Assembly: GCA_013289955.1 (NCBI GenBank)
Contig: JABCYZ010000025.1
Coordinates: forward strand, 1 to 64,000
Length of the DNA stretch: 64,000 nucleotides
Direction of reading: 5' to 3'
DNA from: Acidobacteriota bacterium
Lineage (GTDB): Bacteria > Acidobacteriota > Terriglobia > Acidiferrales > UBA7541
Part shown: piece by piece, positions 1 through 11,542 of the stretch
Numbering within the stretch: position 1 is the stretch's first letter
Layout of the letters: every line of letters begins with the position of its first letter
Program-made: the position numbers and the translations under genes
The notes under the pieces: generated by a model
Seen by the model: only the letters and a program-made list of their open reading frames with translations
Database searches by the model: none
What the model was told of the DNA's origin: nothing

Positions 1-19
1 CTAACACTACGGAACCCCG

Positions 20-1189
20 ATGAAGATTCATGAGTATCAGGCCAAGGCCATTCTCGCGCGCTACGGTGTCACCACTCCACGCGGCGAAGTCGCCTTTTCC
101 AAGGAAGAAGCCCGCGAAGGAGCGGCACGGCTGAAATCCAATGTAGTCGTCGTCAAAGCCCAGATTCACGCCGGCGGCCGCGGCAAAGCCGGTGGCGTCA
201 AGCTCGCGCACTCTCCCGACGAGGCCGCCGACATCGCTTCGCACATGCTCGGTGTGAATCTTGTCACCGCGCAGACCGGCCCCGGCGGGCGCACCGTCAA
301 GCGTGTTCTCATCGAAGAAGGCCTGGACATCAAGCGCGAGCTTTATCTCAGCATTCTCGTCGATCGCAGCGTGGGCAAAGTCGTTTTCATGGCCAGCGCC
401 TCCGGCGGCATGGACATCGAGGAAGTTGCGAAGACACATCCCGAAGCCATCATGCGCGAAACCATTCATCCCGCGGTCGGCTTGCAGGCCTATCAGGCAC
501 GCAAGCTTGTCTTTGGACTTGGCCTGTCCGGCGATGTCGCCACGAAAGCCGGCCCCTTTCTCCAGGCCTTGCACCGCGCCTTTGTCGACACGGATTCCTC
601 CATGCTCGAAATCAACCCCGCCGTTGTCACCGCCGACGGCCGCCTGGTCGCCCTCGACGCCAAGATGACCTTCGACGACAACGGCCTCTTCCGCCACAAA
701 GAACTGCGCGAATTGCGCGACCTCGACGAGGAAGATCCCCTCGAAGTAGAAGCCTCCAAGTACGGCCTCAATTACATCAAACTCGACGGCACGGTCGCCT
801 GCATGGTCAACGGCGCCGGCCTGGCCATGGCCACCATGGACATCATCAAATACGCCGGCGGATCGCCCGCGAATTTCCTCGACGTTGGCGGCGGCGCATC
901 CTCCGATCAAGTCAAAAACGCTTTTCGCATCCTGATTGGCGATCCGGGAGTGAAAGCCGTGTTCATCAACATTTTCGGCGGAATTCTGCGCTGCGACGTT
1001 CTAGCCACCGGTGTAGTGGCCGCCGCCAAAGATTTGCAAGTCAAAGTCCCGGTAGTTGTTCGCATGGAAGGCACCAACGTCGAATTAGGTCAGCAAATCC
1101 TCCGCGAGAGTGGCCTTAACTTCACCATCGCCAACGGCATGAAGGACGGCGCGCAAAAGGTCGTGCAACTCGCAGGAGGCGCGCGATGA
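20..1189 (+). CDS. sucC: Succinyl-CoA ligase [ADP-forming] subunit beta
   Basis: Beta subunit of the TCA-cycle enzyme that interconverts succinyl-CoA and succinate with substrate-level ATP/GTP formation. The 389-residue protein has the usual family length. It opens with the family start MKIHEYQAK, has an ATP-grasp nucleotide-binding segment (about residues 46-62, [16 protein letters not shown]) and a C-terminal ligase domain containing [12 protein letters not shown], typical of SucC. The last codons overlap the next gene by an ATGA junction, so translation of the two subunits is probably coupled. Only 19 bases lie upstream in the window, so the promoter is not visible. Confidence 0.97.
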   Translation: MKIHEYQAKAILARYGVTTPRGEVAFSKEEAREGAARLKSNVVVVKAQIHAGGRGKAGGVKLAHSPDEAADIASHMLGVNLVTAQTGPGGRTVKRVLIEEGLDIKRELYLSILVDRSVGKVVFMASASGGMDIEEVAKTHPEAIMRETIHPAVGLQAYQARKLVFGLGLSGDVATKAGPFLQALHRAFVDTDSSMLEINPAVVTADGRLVALDAKMTFDDNGLFRHKELRELRDLDEEDPLEVEASKYGLNYIKLDGTVACMVNGAGLAMATMDIIKYAGGSPANFLDVGGGASSDQVKNAFRILIGDPGVKAVFINIFGGILRCDVLATGVVAAAKDLQVKVPVVVRMEGTNVELGQQILRESGLNFTIANGMKDGAQKVVQLAGGAR

Positions 1190-2055
1190 GCGTCCTGGTC
1201 AACGAAAAAACGCGCCTGATCGTCCAAGGCTTCACTGGACGCGAAGGCACGTTCCATGCTCAGCAGATGATCGAGTATGGCACCAACGTAGTCGGCGGAG
1301 TCACGCCCGGCAAAGGCGGCACAAAGCATCTCGAACGCCCTGTCTTCGACACCGTTCAAGAAGCGGTGAAGGGAACCAGCGCCAATGCAAGCGTGATCTT
1401 CGTTCCTCCACCCTATGCGGCCGACGCGATCCTCGAAGCGGCCGATGCCGAAATTCCCCTGGTCATCTGCATAACCGAAGGCATCCCCGTGATCGACATG
1501 GTCCGCGCCGCCGCGACAGTCGACTTCAACAAAACGCGCCTCATCGGCCCCAACTGCCCCGGCGTCATCTCTCCGGGCAAATGCAAAATCGGCATCATGC
1601 CCGGCCGCATCCATAAACAAGGCCATGTCGGCGTTGTCAGCCGTAGCGGCACGCTCACCTACGAAGCCGTCGACCAGCTCACGCGCCTGGGCATCGGCCA
1701 ATCCACCTGCATCGGCATCGGAGGCGATCCCATCATCGGCACTTCTTTCCTCGATGCCATGCGCCTCTTCAACGACGACCCGGACACGCATGCCGTGATC
1801 CTCATCGGGGAAATCGGCGGCAACGCCGAAGAAACCGCCGCCGAATGGATTAGAGCCAACGTGAAGAAACCGGTCGTCGGCTTCATCGCCGGCCAGACCG
1901 CGCCCCCAGGACGCCGCATGGGCCACGCTGGCGCAATCATCAGCGGAGGCCAGGGCACCGCTAAAGACAAATACACCGCGATGGCCGCCGCCGGAATCCG
2001 CACCGTAGAAACGCCCGCGGACCTGGGTTCAACGATAGCTGCCGCGCTGAAGTGA
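1186..2055 (+). CDS. sucD: Succinyl-CoA ligase subunit alpha
   Basis: Alpha subunit that binds CoA and carries the phosphohistidine intermediate of succinyl-CoA synthetase. The 289-residue length is standard. The N-terminal CoA-binding Rossmann region ([17 protein letters not shown]) and the active-site segment [14 protein letters not shown] (His about 247) are both present. Its ATG overlaps the sucC stop by four bases. No clear intrinsic terminator follows; about 250 bases separate it from ndk. Confidence 0.97.
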   Translation: MSVLVNEKTRLIVQGFTGREGTFHAQQMIEYGTNVVGGVTPGKGGTKHLERPVFDTVQEAVKGTSANASVIFVPPPYAADAILEAADAEIPLVICITEGIPVIDMVRAAATVDFNKTRLIGPNCPGVISPGKCKIGIMPGRIHKQGHVGVVSRSGTLTYEAVDQLTRLGIGQSTCIGIGGDPIIGTSFLDAMRLFNDDPDTHAVILIGEIGGNAEETAAEWIRANVKKPVVGFIAGQTAPPGRRMGHAGAIISGGQGTAKDKYTAMAAAGIRTVETPADLGSTIAAALK

Positions 2056-2311
2056 TCGCGGATTCTGGATGGCGCATCGGCTTGCCTCGGGCATTTTCGA
2101 CGCCGGTCGACTCCCGGAGCAAGACCGCCGACCGGTATCAGGGGATTCCGAGCGGCTTGGCTTTGGTGACAGCTGCCGTTGTGTCCGTGCCCGGCCAGAT
2201 GGGTGGAATTTCGGCGGTGTTGCCGGAATTCATGATGAGCGAGTCGCGATGCTCTCGGCCAATGGCCCTAGCGCTGGATAAAAATTGTCACTAAACCTTG
2301 GAGGAATGCAC

Positions 2312-2731
2312 TTGTCTATCGAACGCACATTCGCAATCATCAAGCCAGACGCCGTTGCCCGCGGCCAACAAGGGGAGATACTTTCTCGCGTTCACAAAGC
2401 CGGCTTCAGGATCGTCGCCGTCAAATCCATGCGCCTAACGAAAGAAGAAGCCGGCGGTTTCTACGCCGTCCACAAGACCCGCCCCTTCTTCGGCGAACTC
2501 ACCGACTTCATGAGTTCCGGAAAAATCTTCGCTATGGTCCTCGAAGCCGACGGCGCCATCCTGAAATGGCGGGACACCATGGGCGCCACCGACCCCCAAA
2601 AAGCCGCCCCAGGCACCATACGCCATGACCTCGGCACCAGCATCGGCAACAACTGCACGCACGGCTCCGACGCTCCCGAAACCGCCGCCTTCGAAATCAA
2701 CTATTTCTTCGCGGGCCTGGAACTGATTTGA
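2312..2731 (+). CDS. ndk: Nucleoside diphosphate kinase, TTG start
   Basis: Transfers the gamma phosphate of ATP to NDPs through a phosphohistidine. The protein has [10 protein letters not shown] near its start and the active-site motif NCTHGSD with His at residue 117 when counted from the chosen start, the same position as in E. coli Ndk. The ORF track opens at a TTG at 2285. The ribosome site GGAGG (2300-2304) lies only 1 nt from the ATG at 2306 but 7 nt from a TTG at 2312. Starting at 2312 gives (M)[14 protein letters not shown], 139 aa, which matches the family N-terminus. The TTG choice is inference; the kinase call is firm. Confidence 0.93.
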   Translation: MSIERTFAIIKPDAVARGQQGEILSRVHKAGFRIVAVKSMRLTKEEAGGFYAVHKTRPFFGELTDFMSSGKIFAMVLEADGAILKWRDTMGATDPQKAAPGTIRHDLGTSIGNNCTHGSDAPETAAFEINYFFAGLELI

Positions 2732-2840
2732 GTGGCACAGAGTTAGGTCTCGGGATGGTCCGCCAGCAGTCCGCACGCGGAACGGAGAGCTGTCTCAGGG
2801 CGGCTCGCGGCAGGAAGACTCTCTCTTCTATACTACTTCT

Positions 2841-3074
2841 GTGGATCCGCTCCGAGATCTCGGCCGCACCCTGCTTCTGCTCGGTGCTGCTCTAGCCCTT
2901 GCCGGGGCTCTACTTTACTTCGGCGCCAAACTCCCCTTCCGGCTAGGCAGACTCCCCGGCGACGTCGTCCATCGCGGCGAACACACGACTTTCTATTTCC
3001 CCATTGCGACTTGTCTCGTTCTAAGCGCCGCGCTTTCCTTCCTCTTCTGGCTCTTCTCCCGCTTCCGCCGCTAG
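2841..3074 (+). CDS. DUF2905-type small membrane protein
   Basis: A 77-residue protein with two predicted transmembrane segments (about 8-28 and 52-71) and the central block GRLPGDVVHRGEHTTFYFP, which matches the small DUF2905 membrane family (consensus GRLPGDI...FYFPL). It starts at GTG (2841). Function is unknown for the family. It lies alone between ndk and a secreted protein gene, on the same strand. Confidence 0.8.
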   Translation: MDPLRDLGRTLLLLGAALALAGALLYFGAKLPFRLGRLPGDVVHRGEHTTFYFPIATCLVLSAALSFLFWLFSRFRR

Positions 3075-3181
3075 AAGAACCGCGGTTTTTCCCCGCCCCG
3101 CCGCTCTCCTGATATATAGTTTCCGCGTCCAAAAACGAAGAAACGTAGCGCAGACGACCAGACCAGACAGGAGAACCTCTC

Positions 3182-3772
3182 ATGAAATTTGCCGTTCTGA
3201 CTCTCCTCGCAGCGCTCGCCGTTTCACACTCTACCCCCGCGCAGTCCTCCTCCGAGAAGTTGTCGCAGCAAAGCGCCGCTCCTACGCAGGCCGCCTCGGA
3301 TCCATTCGCCAGCGTCCCCGCTCCAAAGCCCGAAGATGTGAAGTCCATCGACAACATCATGGCTGCGGTCTACGACGTCATCTCCGGCCCTCCTGGCGAG
3401 CGCGACTGGAGCCGTTTCCGCTCGCTCTTCCTTCCGACGGCCCGCCTCACCGCCGCCACCAAGGGCCCCGACGGTACGGTCCGCCTTCGTCCCATGACCG
3501 CCGACGAATACGCTACGCGCGCCGGCGGCTACTTCCTCAAGAACGGCTTCTTCGAACATCCGATCGTTAGTCGCGTCCAAGCCTTCGGCAACGTCGCCCA
3601 GGTCTTCAGCAGCTACGAATCCCGCCACGCCGCTGGCGAAGCCCCTTTTGCGCGCGGCATCAACAGTTTTCAGCTCCTCAACGACGGCAAGCGCTGGTGG
3701 GTCGTCAGCATCCTCTGGGATGAAGAGCGCCCCGACAATCCTCTTCCCCGGGATTTCGCCGCAAAACCGTAG
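3182..3772 (+). CDS. Exported NTF2-like (SnoaL/DUF4440-type) protein
   Basis: A 196-residue protein with a cleavable signal peptide (MKFAVLTLLAALAVSHSTPAQ). The rest (about 55-190) resembles a single NTF2-like cone domain: an N-terminal helix with VYDVISGPPGERDWSRFRSLFLPTARL, followed by strands ending in FQLLNDGKRWWVVSILWDEE. Such domains act as small-molecule pockets or enzymes, but no catalytic set can be assigned. An AGGAG ribosome site sits about 9 bases before the ATG. Probably periplasmic. Family call is from pattern only. Confidence 0.65.
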   Translation: MKFAVLTLLAALAVSHSTPAQSSSEKLSQQSAAPTQAASDPFASVPAPKPEDVKSIDNIMAAVYDVISGPPGERDWSRFRSLFLPTARLTAATKGPDGTVRLRPMTADEYATRAGGYFLKNGFFEHPIVSRVQAFGNVAQVFSSYESRHAAGEAPFARGINSFQLLNDGKRWWVVSILWDEERPDNPLPRDFAAKP

Positions 3773-3837
3773 CCCTTTGCAATCATGTCTGCCAATCGCT
3801 TTACAGACTCAACTGCTCCACCTATAGTCCTAACTGC

Positions 3838-4659
3838 ATGCCGTTGGCCTCTTTTAAACGTCTGCTCCTGACCCCGCGACTTTTCCTTCCGCCGTTTGCT
3901 TTCTTTTTGCTTTTTCTCGCACTCGCCGCAAACGCCGAAAACATCAAAGACATTCATCCCACCAGCTATGTCACCGACCTCGCGCACATCCTCTCTCCCG
4001 ACTCCAAAGCCCGCCTCGAGAATCTCTGTCTCGAGCTCGAGCAAAAAACCGGCGCCCAGATGGCCATCGTCACGGTCCGCTCGCTCGATGGCCAGGACGT
4101 CGATCAATATGGCAACGACCTGTTCAAGCAGCTGGCGGTCGGCCAGAAGAAGGACAATCGCGGCGTGCTCCTGCTCGTCGCGCCTACCGAACGCACCTAT
4201 CGCGTCGAAGTGAGCTATGGTCTCGAGCCCGTCATCAACGACGCTCGTGCCGGTGACGCTGGCCGCCTGATGCGCTCCTATTTTCTTCAGGGAAATTACA
4301 GCGTCGGCATCGAAGCCGCCGCCTGGCAGCTCGCCAAATTCATCGCCGACGATCGCGGCGTAACGTTAACCGCAACGCCTCCCGCCCGGCCGGTCCGATC
4401 GCGCCAAAATGACTCCCGGTCCTTTCCCATCTGGCCGCTTTTTATTTTCATTTTTATCGTGATTCAAGTCATCCGGGCTGCCTCAGGAGGCGGGTCCGGC
4501 CGCGGCGGAAGAGGCAGCGGCTGGTGGATCGGCCCTATGATCGGCGGCATGCTCGGCGGAGGCGGCTTTGGCGGCAGTTCGAGCGGCGGCGGCGGCGGGG
4601 GCTTCGGAGGTTTTGGCGGTGGCAGCAGTGGCGGCGGCGGCGCCAGCGGCAGCTGGTAA
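3838..4659 (+). CDS. TPM-domain (YgcG-like) membrane-anchored protein
   Basis: A 273-residue protein with an N-terminal signal/anchor (about 8-34), a TPM_phosphatase domain (about 40-165: PTSYVTDLAHILSPDSKARLENLCLELEQKTGAQMAIVTV...YRVEVSYGLEPVINDARAG), a transmembrane helix (about 195-216) and a glycine/serine-rich tail ending in GGGASGSW. This is the standard architecture of TPM proteins often coded beside LemA, as here with one gene between. Known TPM domains include phosphatase-like and photosystem-repair proteins; the substrate here is unknown. The Gly-rich tail creates a spurious proline-rich ORF on the other strand. Confidence 0.87.
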   Translation: MPLASFKRLLLTPRLFLPPFAFFLLFLALAANAENIKDIHPTSYVTDLAHILSPDSKARLENLCLELEQKTGAQMAIVTVRSLDGQDVDQYGNDLFKQLAVGQKKDNRGVLLLVAPTERTYRVEVSYGLEPVINDARAGDAGRLMRSYFLQGNYSVGIEAAAWQLAKFIADDRGVTLTATPPARPVRSRQNDSRSFPIWPLFIFIFIVIQVIRAASGGGSGRGGRGSGWWIGPMIGGMLGGGGFGGSSSGGGGGGFGGFGGGSSGGGGASGSW

Positions 4660-4736
4660 ACGAAGCTTAGTAGCCGGAGTTTGCGTATACAGTTTGTGGG
4701 TGCGGTCCCCGAGCGTGGACAAGGAGCGGTAGCAAA

Positions 4737-5489
4737 ATGCTGTCGACGGAAGCAAAACTGACGGATCTCGTAAGCCGCATGAAGGAACAAGCGGCAGACA
4801 ATCTCGAATCCATGATTCTTTATGGCTCCGCCGCGCGTGGCGACTACAAGGAAGGCCATTCTGACCTGAACGTCCTCTGCGTTCTCTCCAGCGTCTCCGC
4901 CCGCGAACTAACGCGAGTCACTCCCGTCGTCCACTGGTGGTGCAAAAATCAAAGCGAGCCTGCGCCTCTGTTTTTCACCGCCGAAGAGCTGCGCCGCTCC
5001 GCCGACGTTTTTGCCATCGAGCTTCTCGACATGCAGGAGAACCGCCGCGTTCTCTACGGCGCCGACATCGTCGCCGGAATCGCCGTGCCCATGAATCTCC
5101 ACCGCGTCCAGGTTGAGCGCGATCTCAGCACGCTGCTCCTCAAGCTCCGCCAGCATTTCCTCCTCAATGGCCATAAAGAGAACGAATTGCGCACCGCCGC
5201 GGCTAAATCGGCTTCCAGTGTTCTCGCCTTACTGCGCCATGCGCTGATCGCCTTTGACGAAAAACCGCCCGCTGCCGCTGCCGAAGTTTTCGCGCGCATC
5301 GCGGCTCTTACCGGCGCCGATGCGGAAGCATTCACAGCCGCGTTCAAGCTTCGCGACCCTCACGCTCATGCAGACGATATCGTGCGCACCTACGGACAGT
5401 ACGTAAACGCCCTGACTGTGGTAATTTCCGTTTTAGACAAGATTGTTCCCAAGCGCGAGTGGCAGCGAGCTGGCAAAGCCGGTTCCTGA
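4737..5489 (+). CDS. Nucleotidyltransferase-fold protein with altered metal motif
   Basis: A 250-residue protein. Residues 25-50 (MILYGSAARGDYKEGHSDLNVLCVL) form the GS...DxD signature of the DNA polymerase beta/MNT nucleotidyltransferase fold, but the second metal-binding aspartate is replaced by asparagine (SDLN). The C-terminal part (about 115-245) is helical and resembles the four-helix partner domain seen in such proteins. Substrate is unknown, and activity may be weakened or lost. It sits between the TPM and LemA genes on the same strand with 77- and 20-base gaps, so it probably shares their transcript. Confidence 0.72.
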   Translation: MLSTEAKLTDLVSRMKEQAADNLESMILYGSAARGDYKEGHSDLNVLCVLSSVSARELTRVTPVVHWWCKNQSEPAPLFFTAEELRRSADVFAIELLDMQENRRVLYGADIVAGIAVPMNLHRVQVERDLSTLLLKLRQHFLLNGHKENELRTAAAKSASSVLALLRHALIAFDEKPPAAAAEVFARIAALTGADAEAFTAAFKLRDPHAHADDIVRTYGQYVNALTVVISVLDKIVPKREWQRAGKAGS

Positions 5490-5509
5490 TTTTTGCGGAG
5501 GAAAGCACA

Positions 5510-6127
5510 ATGAAAGCAGCTCTGGTTGTTCTGGTCGTTCTCGTCATCATCGCGTTGTTGCTAGGCAGCTCGTTTATCTCGCACCGCAACCAAATGGCCA
5601 TCAAACGCGAGGCCGTGAACGCATCTTGGGCCCAGGTGGATGTAGTTCTCCAGCGCCGCGCCGATCTGATTCCCAACCTTGTTGAAACGGTAAAAGGGTT
5701 CGCCCAGCACGAAGAACAGGTCTTCAGCGAAATCGCCAAAGCCCGCGAAGGCTACATGAACGCCACCACTCCCGCCGATAAAATCGCCGCCAACAGCCAG
5801 TTGGAAGCCTCTCTTGCGAAAGTTCTTGTCCTCACTGAAAATTATCCCCAGCTCAAATCCAATGAAAATTTTCTCCGACTCCAGGACGAGCTTGCCGGCA
5901 CGGAAAACCGCATCGCCGTCGAGCGCCGCCGCTACAACGAGACCGTTCAGGACTACAACACCTACATCGCTCTCTTCCCCAACAGCTTCATCGCCAGCAT
6001 GAGCGGCTTCACCCGCAACGACGCCTACTTCAAAACCGAACCCGGCGCCCGCCAGGCCCCCAAAGTCAATTTCAGCACCAGCCCAGCTCCCTCAGCCGCG
6101 CCGGCCCCGGCTCCCGCGAAGCCATAG
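5510..6127 (+). CDS. lemA: LemA family membrane protein
   Basis: A 205-residue protein with one N-terminal transmembrane helix (3-22) and a helical LemA domain: VNASWAQVDVVLQRRADLIPNLVETVKGFAQHE is the family signature, followed by TENYPQLKSNENFLRLQDELAGTENRIAVERRRYN. The ORF track begins at a GTG at 5459, but a GCGGAG site lies 8-13 bases before the ATG at 5510 and the family starts directly with the transmembrane helix. LemA proteins are envelope proteins of unknown biochemical role, often paired with TPM or HtpX genes. The tail is rich in Pro and Ala. Confidence 0.93.
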   Translation: MKAALVVLVVLVIIALLLGSSFISHRNQMAIKREAVNASWAQVDVVLQRRADLIPNLVETVKGFAQHEEQVFSEIAKAREGYMNATTPADKIAANSQLEASLAKVLVLTENYPQLKSNENFLRLQDELAGTENRIAVERRRYNETVQDYNTYIALFPNSFIASMSGFTRNDAYFKTEPGARQAPKVNFSTSPAPSAAPAPAPAKP

Positions 6128-6177
6128 CGCGGGGATGTCAGTCTGATCATCATAGAACCCATTCCCGGGACGCCTCG

Positions 6178-7539
6178 ATGAGCCAGCTCACCTTCAATCT
6201 CCAGCCCACCCGCCGCGCCCTCACCGTCAGTGAGCTGACCGCCCGCATCCGGGATCTCCTCGCCAAGAGTTTCCAGGACCTCCTGGTCGAAGGCGAAATA
6301 TCCAACTGCCGCGAAGCCCAATCCGGCCACATCTACTTCACCCTGAAAGACGACCGCTCCCAGGTCCGATGCGTCTTCTTCAAGCAGCAACAACGCGGCA
6401 TCAGGTTCCGTCCCGAGGACGGCTTGCATGTCACCGTTCGCGGCTCGATCAGCATTTACGAAGCGCGCGGTGAATATCAAATCTACGTCGAGAACATCGA
6501 CCCCATCGGGCTCGGCGCGCTGCAGCTGGCCTTTGAGCAACTGAAAAAACGCCTCGAAGCCGAAGGTCTGTTCGCCGCCGGACGCAAAAAGCCGCTCCCC
6601 CTGCTTCCCAGCCGGATCGGCTTAATCACTTCGCCGCGCGGGGCCGCCGTCCGCGACGTCGTGCGCATCCTGCGCCGCCGCTTCCCCAATGTTCACCTGA
6701 CGGTTTTTCCCGTCCGCGTTCAGGGCGAAGGCGCCGCTGCCGAGATTGTCAAAGCGCTGAAATTTTTCAATCAAAAGAAACTAGTCGACGTATTAATCCT
6801 CGCGCGCGGCGGCGGCTCCATGGAAGATCTCTGGGCCTTCAATGAGGAGCCCCTCGCCCGCGCCGTCGCCTCATCTGAAATCCCAGTAATCTCCGGCGTC
6901 GGCCACGAAACCGATTTCACGATCGCCGATTTTGTCGCCGACGTTCGCGCTTCCACTCCGTCCGCTGCCGCCGAACTCGTCGTCCAAACGCGCCGCGAAT
7001 TCGACAAGCACATCGCCGACCTCCGCGAGACGCTCGCCAGCCTGGTCCGCTACCGCCTGCTCGACCTCAGCAGGCGCGTCCACGAACTTTCTGCGCGCCG
7101 CGGCTTCCGCCGGCCGCTCGATCTCCTGCGCCAGCAACGCCAGCGCGCCGATGAAATGACATCACGCCTGGCAGCAGGCCTCCGCGCGCGCCTCGATCAG
7201 TCGCGCAAGCGCTTCACTGGGCTGCACCTGCGCATCGCCACTTTCGATTTTCGCGTGAAAATTTCGGCGTTCCGCCTGCGCCTCGAGAAACACAGCGCCG
7301 ACCTGGGCGTCCGCGCCGAACGCCTCTTGCGTACCAAACGCGAACGCCTCGAGCGTCTGACTCTCCAACTCGAGGAACGCAGCCCCTTGAAAGTCCTCGA
7401 ACGCGGCTACGCCATCGCCACCGATGCCGCCGGCAACCTCCTCCGCGACGCCGCCCAGGTAAACGTCGGCGACGCGGTAGCCATCCAACTCCACCGCGGC
7501 CGCCTCACGACGAACGTCCGGACAAAAGATCCGCGATGA
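6178..7539 (+). CDS. xseA: Exodeoxyribonuclease VII large subunit
   Basis: A 453-residue protein with the N-terminal OB-fold (about 12-110, LTVSELTARIRDLLAKSF...VEGEISNCREAQSGHIYFTLKD) and the catalytic region (about 130-330) with the family motifs GLITSPRGAAVRDV, ILARGGGSMEDLWAFNEEPLARA and VISGVGHETDFTIADFVAD. The end is coiled-coil and closes with VLERGYAI. ExoVII degrades single-stranded DNA from both ends and is built from XseA plus XseB. No xseB lies next to it, so the small subunit must be coded elsewhere. Confidence 0.96.
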   Translation: MSQLTFNLQPTRRALTVSELTARIRDLLAKSFQDLLVEGEISNCREAQSGHIYFTLKDDRSQVRCVFFKQQQRGIRFRPEDGLHVTVRGSISIYEARGEYQIYVENIDPIGLGALQLAFEQLKKRLEAEGLFAAGRKKPLPLLPSRIGLITSPRGAAVRDVVRILRRRFPNVHLTVFPVRVQGEGAAAEIVKALKFFNQKKLVDVLILARGGGSMEDLWAFNEEPLARAVASSEIPVISGVGHETDFTIADFVADVRASTPSAAAELVVQTRREFDKHIADLRETLASLVRYRLLDLSRRVHELSARRGFRRPLDLLRQQRQRADEMTSRLAAGLRARLDQSRKRFTGLHLRIATFDFRVKISAFRLRLEKHSADLGVRAERLLRTKRERLERLTLQLEERSPLKVLERGYAIATDAAGNLLRDAAQVNVGDAVAIQLHRGRLTTNVRTKDPR

Positions 7540-7546
7540 GCGAAAG

Positions 7547-8620
7547 TCAGTTGTCGCCGTAAAAGCGCGTCTTCGGCGGCGGCGGCGGACCGGGCTGCAT
7601 GTAGGCAGGCGCCTTATCGGGGGTGAGCCAGCGTGTCCAGAACGTGTCGGAAAGTTGGTCGAGATATTTCTTGCCTTGCGGGTCCTGACTGAGAATGCGA
7701 ACCAGCACTTCGAGGGAGTCGCTGCTGCGGCGCAGCGCGTCGAGGCTCAGCGTATATCCGTCAATGAACGTCGGACTCTTGTAGCGTACGCCTAGTTCGC
7801 CGTCTTTCTGGACCCCCGGCGCGGTCGCAGCGCCGTTCGCCTGCTGCCAGTTCTGGAATCCGAGCCGGAAGTCGTACGGCGGCTGCAGATAGTAGGGACG
7901 GTAAGCGCCCGCCAGGAATTTTTCCATGGCTCGCTTCGCGGCTGCTTCGATTCGCTTGGCTGCTTCGCCTTCGGGCAAGGTTTCCGCGAGCGCGCGGCTC
8001 TTCGCAGTTTTCACAACCGCGTACTCCAATTCTGGAAAATCCGGCTTCAACTCTTCGCCGAGCACCTGGTCGCCGGAAACCATGATGACCGGAATGCCCC
8101 AGCGTGCCGCGGAAAGCGCCACGATGTGCGTTTCCGTAAAATCCACTCCGTTGATGCGGTAGCTGATGCGATCCGTCACCGTATGCGCCATGAAACCGTT
8201 TGTATTTGCGTGCGCATGCATGGCGATGCAGACAATGGCGTCGACGGAACCGTCGATGCCGGTGTTGTAGGGATCGAAGTCGTAATTGCGAAAGTCGAAT
8301 TTGGCGTGCGGATCCATCCTGTCGACGAGCAGATCCGGTTCATTCACATTTCCTGAGCCGTGGCCGTCCTGTATCCAGACGGGCCCAGCGCCGCCGGCCA
8401 CCAGCCCGCGGATCGCCGCATTGACATCCGAGGTCAGGGACTCGCGCCCCTTTGCGTACTCGTCAGGGCGCTGGAACCAGAGCATTTCGTAGTGTGTCAC
8501 GCCCGAAACGCCTTCCATGTCGTAGATGATGAGAACTTTCGGATGATTTGCGGCGGACGCAAGCGACGCGCAGCCGAAAACGAAAGTTGCCAGAAAAGAG
8601 AGAAATCGAAATGTGCCCAT
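7547..8620 (-). CDS. Exported M55 family D-aminopeptidase (DppA-like)
   Basis: A 357-residue protein with a signal peptide (cleavage near ASA-A at about 24), then the M55 fold. Putative zinc/active-site residues are in place by comparison with DppA: Asp34 and Glu36 (IIYDMEGVSG), His87 (QDGHGSG), His135 (AMHAHA) and Glu163 (FTETH). M55 enzymes cleave D-amino acid peptides. Export suggests a role in peptidoglycan peptide turnover or scavenging, which is inference. It faces xseA tail to tail with 7 bases between stops. Confidence 0.9.
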   Translation of the reverse strand: MGTFRFLSFLATFVFGCASLASAANHPKVLIIYDMEGVSGVTHYEMLWFQRPDEYAKGRESLTSDVNAAIRGLVAGGAGPVWIQDGHGSGNVNEPDLLVDRMDPHAKFDFRNYDFDPYNTGIDGSVDAIVCIAMHAHANTNGFMAHTVTDRISYRINGVDFTETHIVALSAARWGIPVIMVSGDQVLGEELKPDFPELEYAVVKTAKSRALAETLPEGEAAKRIEAAAKRAMEKFLAGAYRPYYLQPPYDFRLGFQNWQQANGAATAPGVQKDGELGVRYKSPTFIDGYTLSLDALRRSSDSLEVLVRILSQDPQGKKYLDQLSDTFWTRWLTPDKAPAYMQPGPPPPPKTRFYGDN

Positions 8621-8712
8621 CGAATTGCCTCCGCGTACAAGATGCGCGCGAAGCTACTGGTTCCCGGACGCTGCGTCAAGAGTGCATCGGAATCCACGGT
8701 GCCCTTTCTTAC

Positions 8713-10524
<1,812 letters not shown>

Positions 10525-10986
10525 GTATGTCGGTTATCGCTTCCGCTCTACGACTGCTTGTTTTTTCAGTTCCCGGCAGGAGCCGCATGCTTCGAGGAGC
10601 CAACACACCAGGCTGCGCAAAACCGTGCCGTATGACAGTTCAGTTTGCCACAAATCGGCATTCCCCGCAGCCAGCCGTTGCGCGCGGCTCCGGGGGCGCG
10701 GCGAGACAGGAGAGTGACCGGGAATCGAATTTATCCTCCTGCCGAGTCGTTTCCACTGGCGTCTCCCTTCGGGCAGACAAAAGTGCTCTTCGGGGCGGGA
10801 CTACAGCTGCTTTCATTCAAAAGGAGAGCCACTTTGGACAGCGACAGAGGAGGTAAAGGCCACCGGAGCCCTTCGAGGCTCGGGCCGGAATGGGAGACCG
10901 GAGCATTTTCGCCCGGTTGATCTATACTGCTCGCCAATTCGGGACACAAGAGTCTAAAGGCGATAAATGCTGTGGAGGGTAGGAAG
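10525..10986. other. Intergenic stretch without a supported gene
   Basis: These 462 bases separate the divergent lepA and DinB-like genes. Several short plus-strand ORFs cross it (starts at 10527 and 10645), but none has family features or a good ribosome site at a sensible start. A TATACT box at 10923-10928 could serve the DinB-like gene, but no matching -35 element is seen. The stretch should also hold the lepA promoter. Confidence 0.4.
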
Positions 10987-11520
10987 ATGAAACGACTATT
11001 CCTGATGTTCCTGCTGGTAACGATAGCGATTCCCGCGCTCGGGCAGGAGCAAAAGACGCCGACGCTCAAGAGCATCCTGCTCGATCAGTTACGCAGCACC
11101 CATAACACAAGCGATTGGTTTGTGTGCGCGGACGTGGCCGTTGCGGGACTGACGGCGGAACAGGCGAGCTGGACGGATGGCAAAGGGAATCACTCTGTGG
11201 GACAGCTTGTGAATCACCTGGCGTTCTGGAACGAGCGGCAGCTGGAGAAGCTGACGGGCCAGAAACAGGCTCAATACAGCGGCAACAACGACGAAACCTT
11301 CAACAGCTTTGACAGCAAGAGCTGGGGCGAGACGGTGAAGCGTCTGGACGCCGTTCTGGCGGAGCTGGAAAAGCTCGTCGAAAACGCCGACGAGGCCAAG
11401 TTGAAGGCGATCGCCCCCGGAATCGCGCACGTCAGCGCGCACAACGCCTACCACATCGGACAAATCGTGTTCGTACGCAAAGAGCAAGGCTCCTGGGATG
11501 CGACGAAGGGAGTGAAGTAG
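10987..11520 (+). CDS. Exported DinB-like protein
   Basis: A 177-residue protein with a signal peptide (MKRLFLMFLLVTIAIPALGQ) and a DinB four-helix domain. The metal-site histidines of the family appear in QLVNHLAFWNERQLE and in HVSAHNAYHIGQIVFVRKEQG. DinB-fold proteins include metal-dependent thiol transferases and stress-induced proteins. An exported version suggests an envelope role, substrate unknown. The ORF track starts at GTG 10972; ATG 10987 is chosen because GGAGG lies 8 bases upstream and the signal peptide begins there. Confidence 0.82.
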   Translation: MKRLFLMFLLVTIAIPALGQEQKTPTLKSILLDQLRSTHNTSDWFVCADVAVAGLTAEQASWTDGKGNHSVGQLVNHLAFWNERQLEKLTGQKQAQYSGNNDETFNSFDSKSWGETVKRLDAVLAELEKLVENADEAKLKAIAPGIAHVSAHNAYHIGQIVFVRKEQGSWDATKGVK

Positions 11521-11542
11521 GGCACAAACAACATCCCCGGCG

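Noticed and set aside
2052-2294. Small ORFs after sucD (80 and 70 aa)
   Set aside because: No ribosome site, no family features, and they overlap each other and the ndk leader.
4464-4859. Proline-rich minus-strand ORF
   Set aside because: It is the complement of the glycine-rich tail of the TPM protein.
10527-10920. Short plus-strand ORFs between lepA and the DinB-like gene
   Set aside because: Composition is not protein-like (Arg/Ser-rich), and there is no credible start signal.
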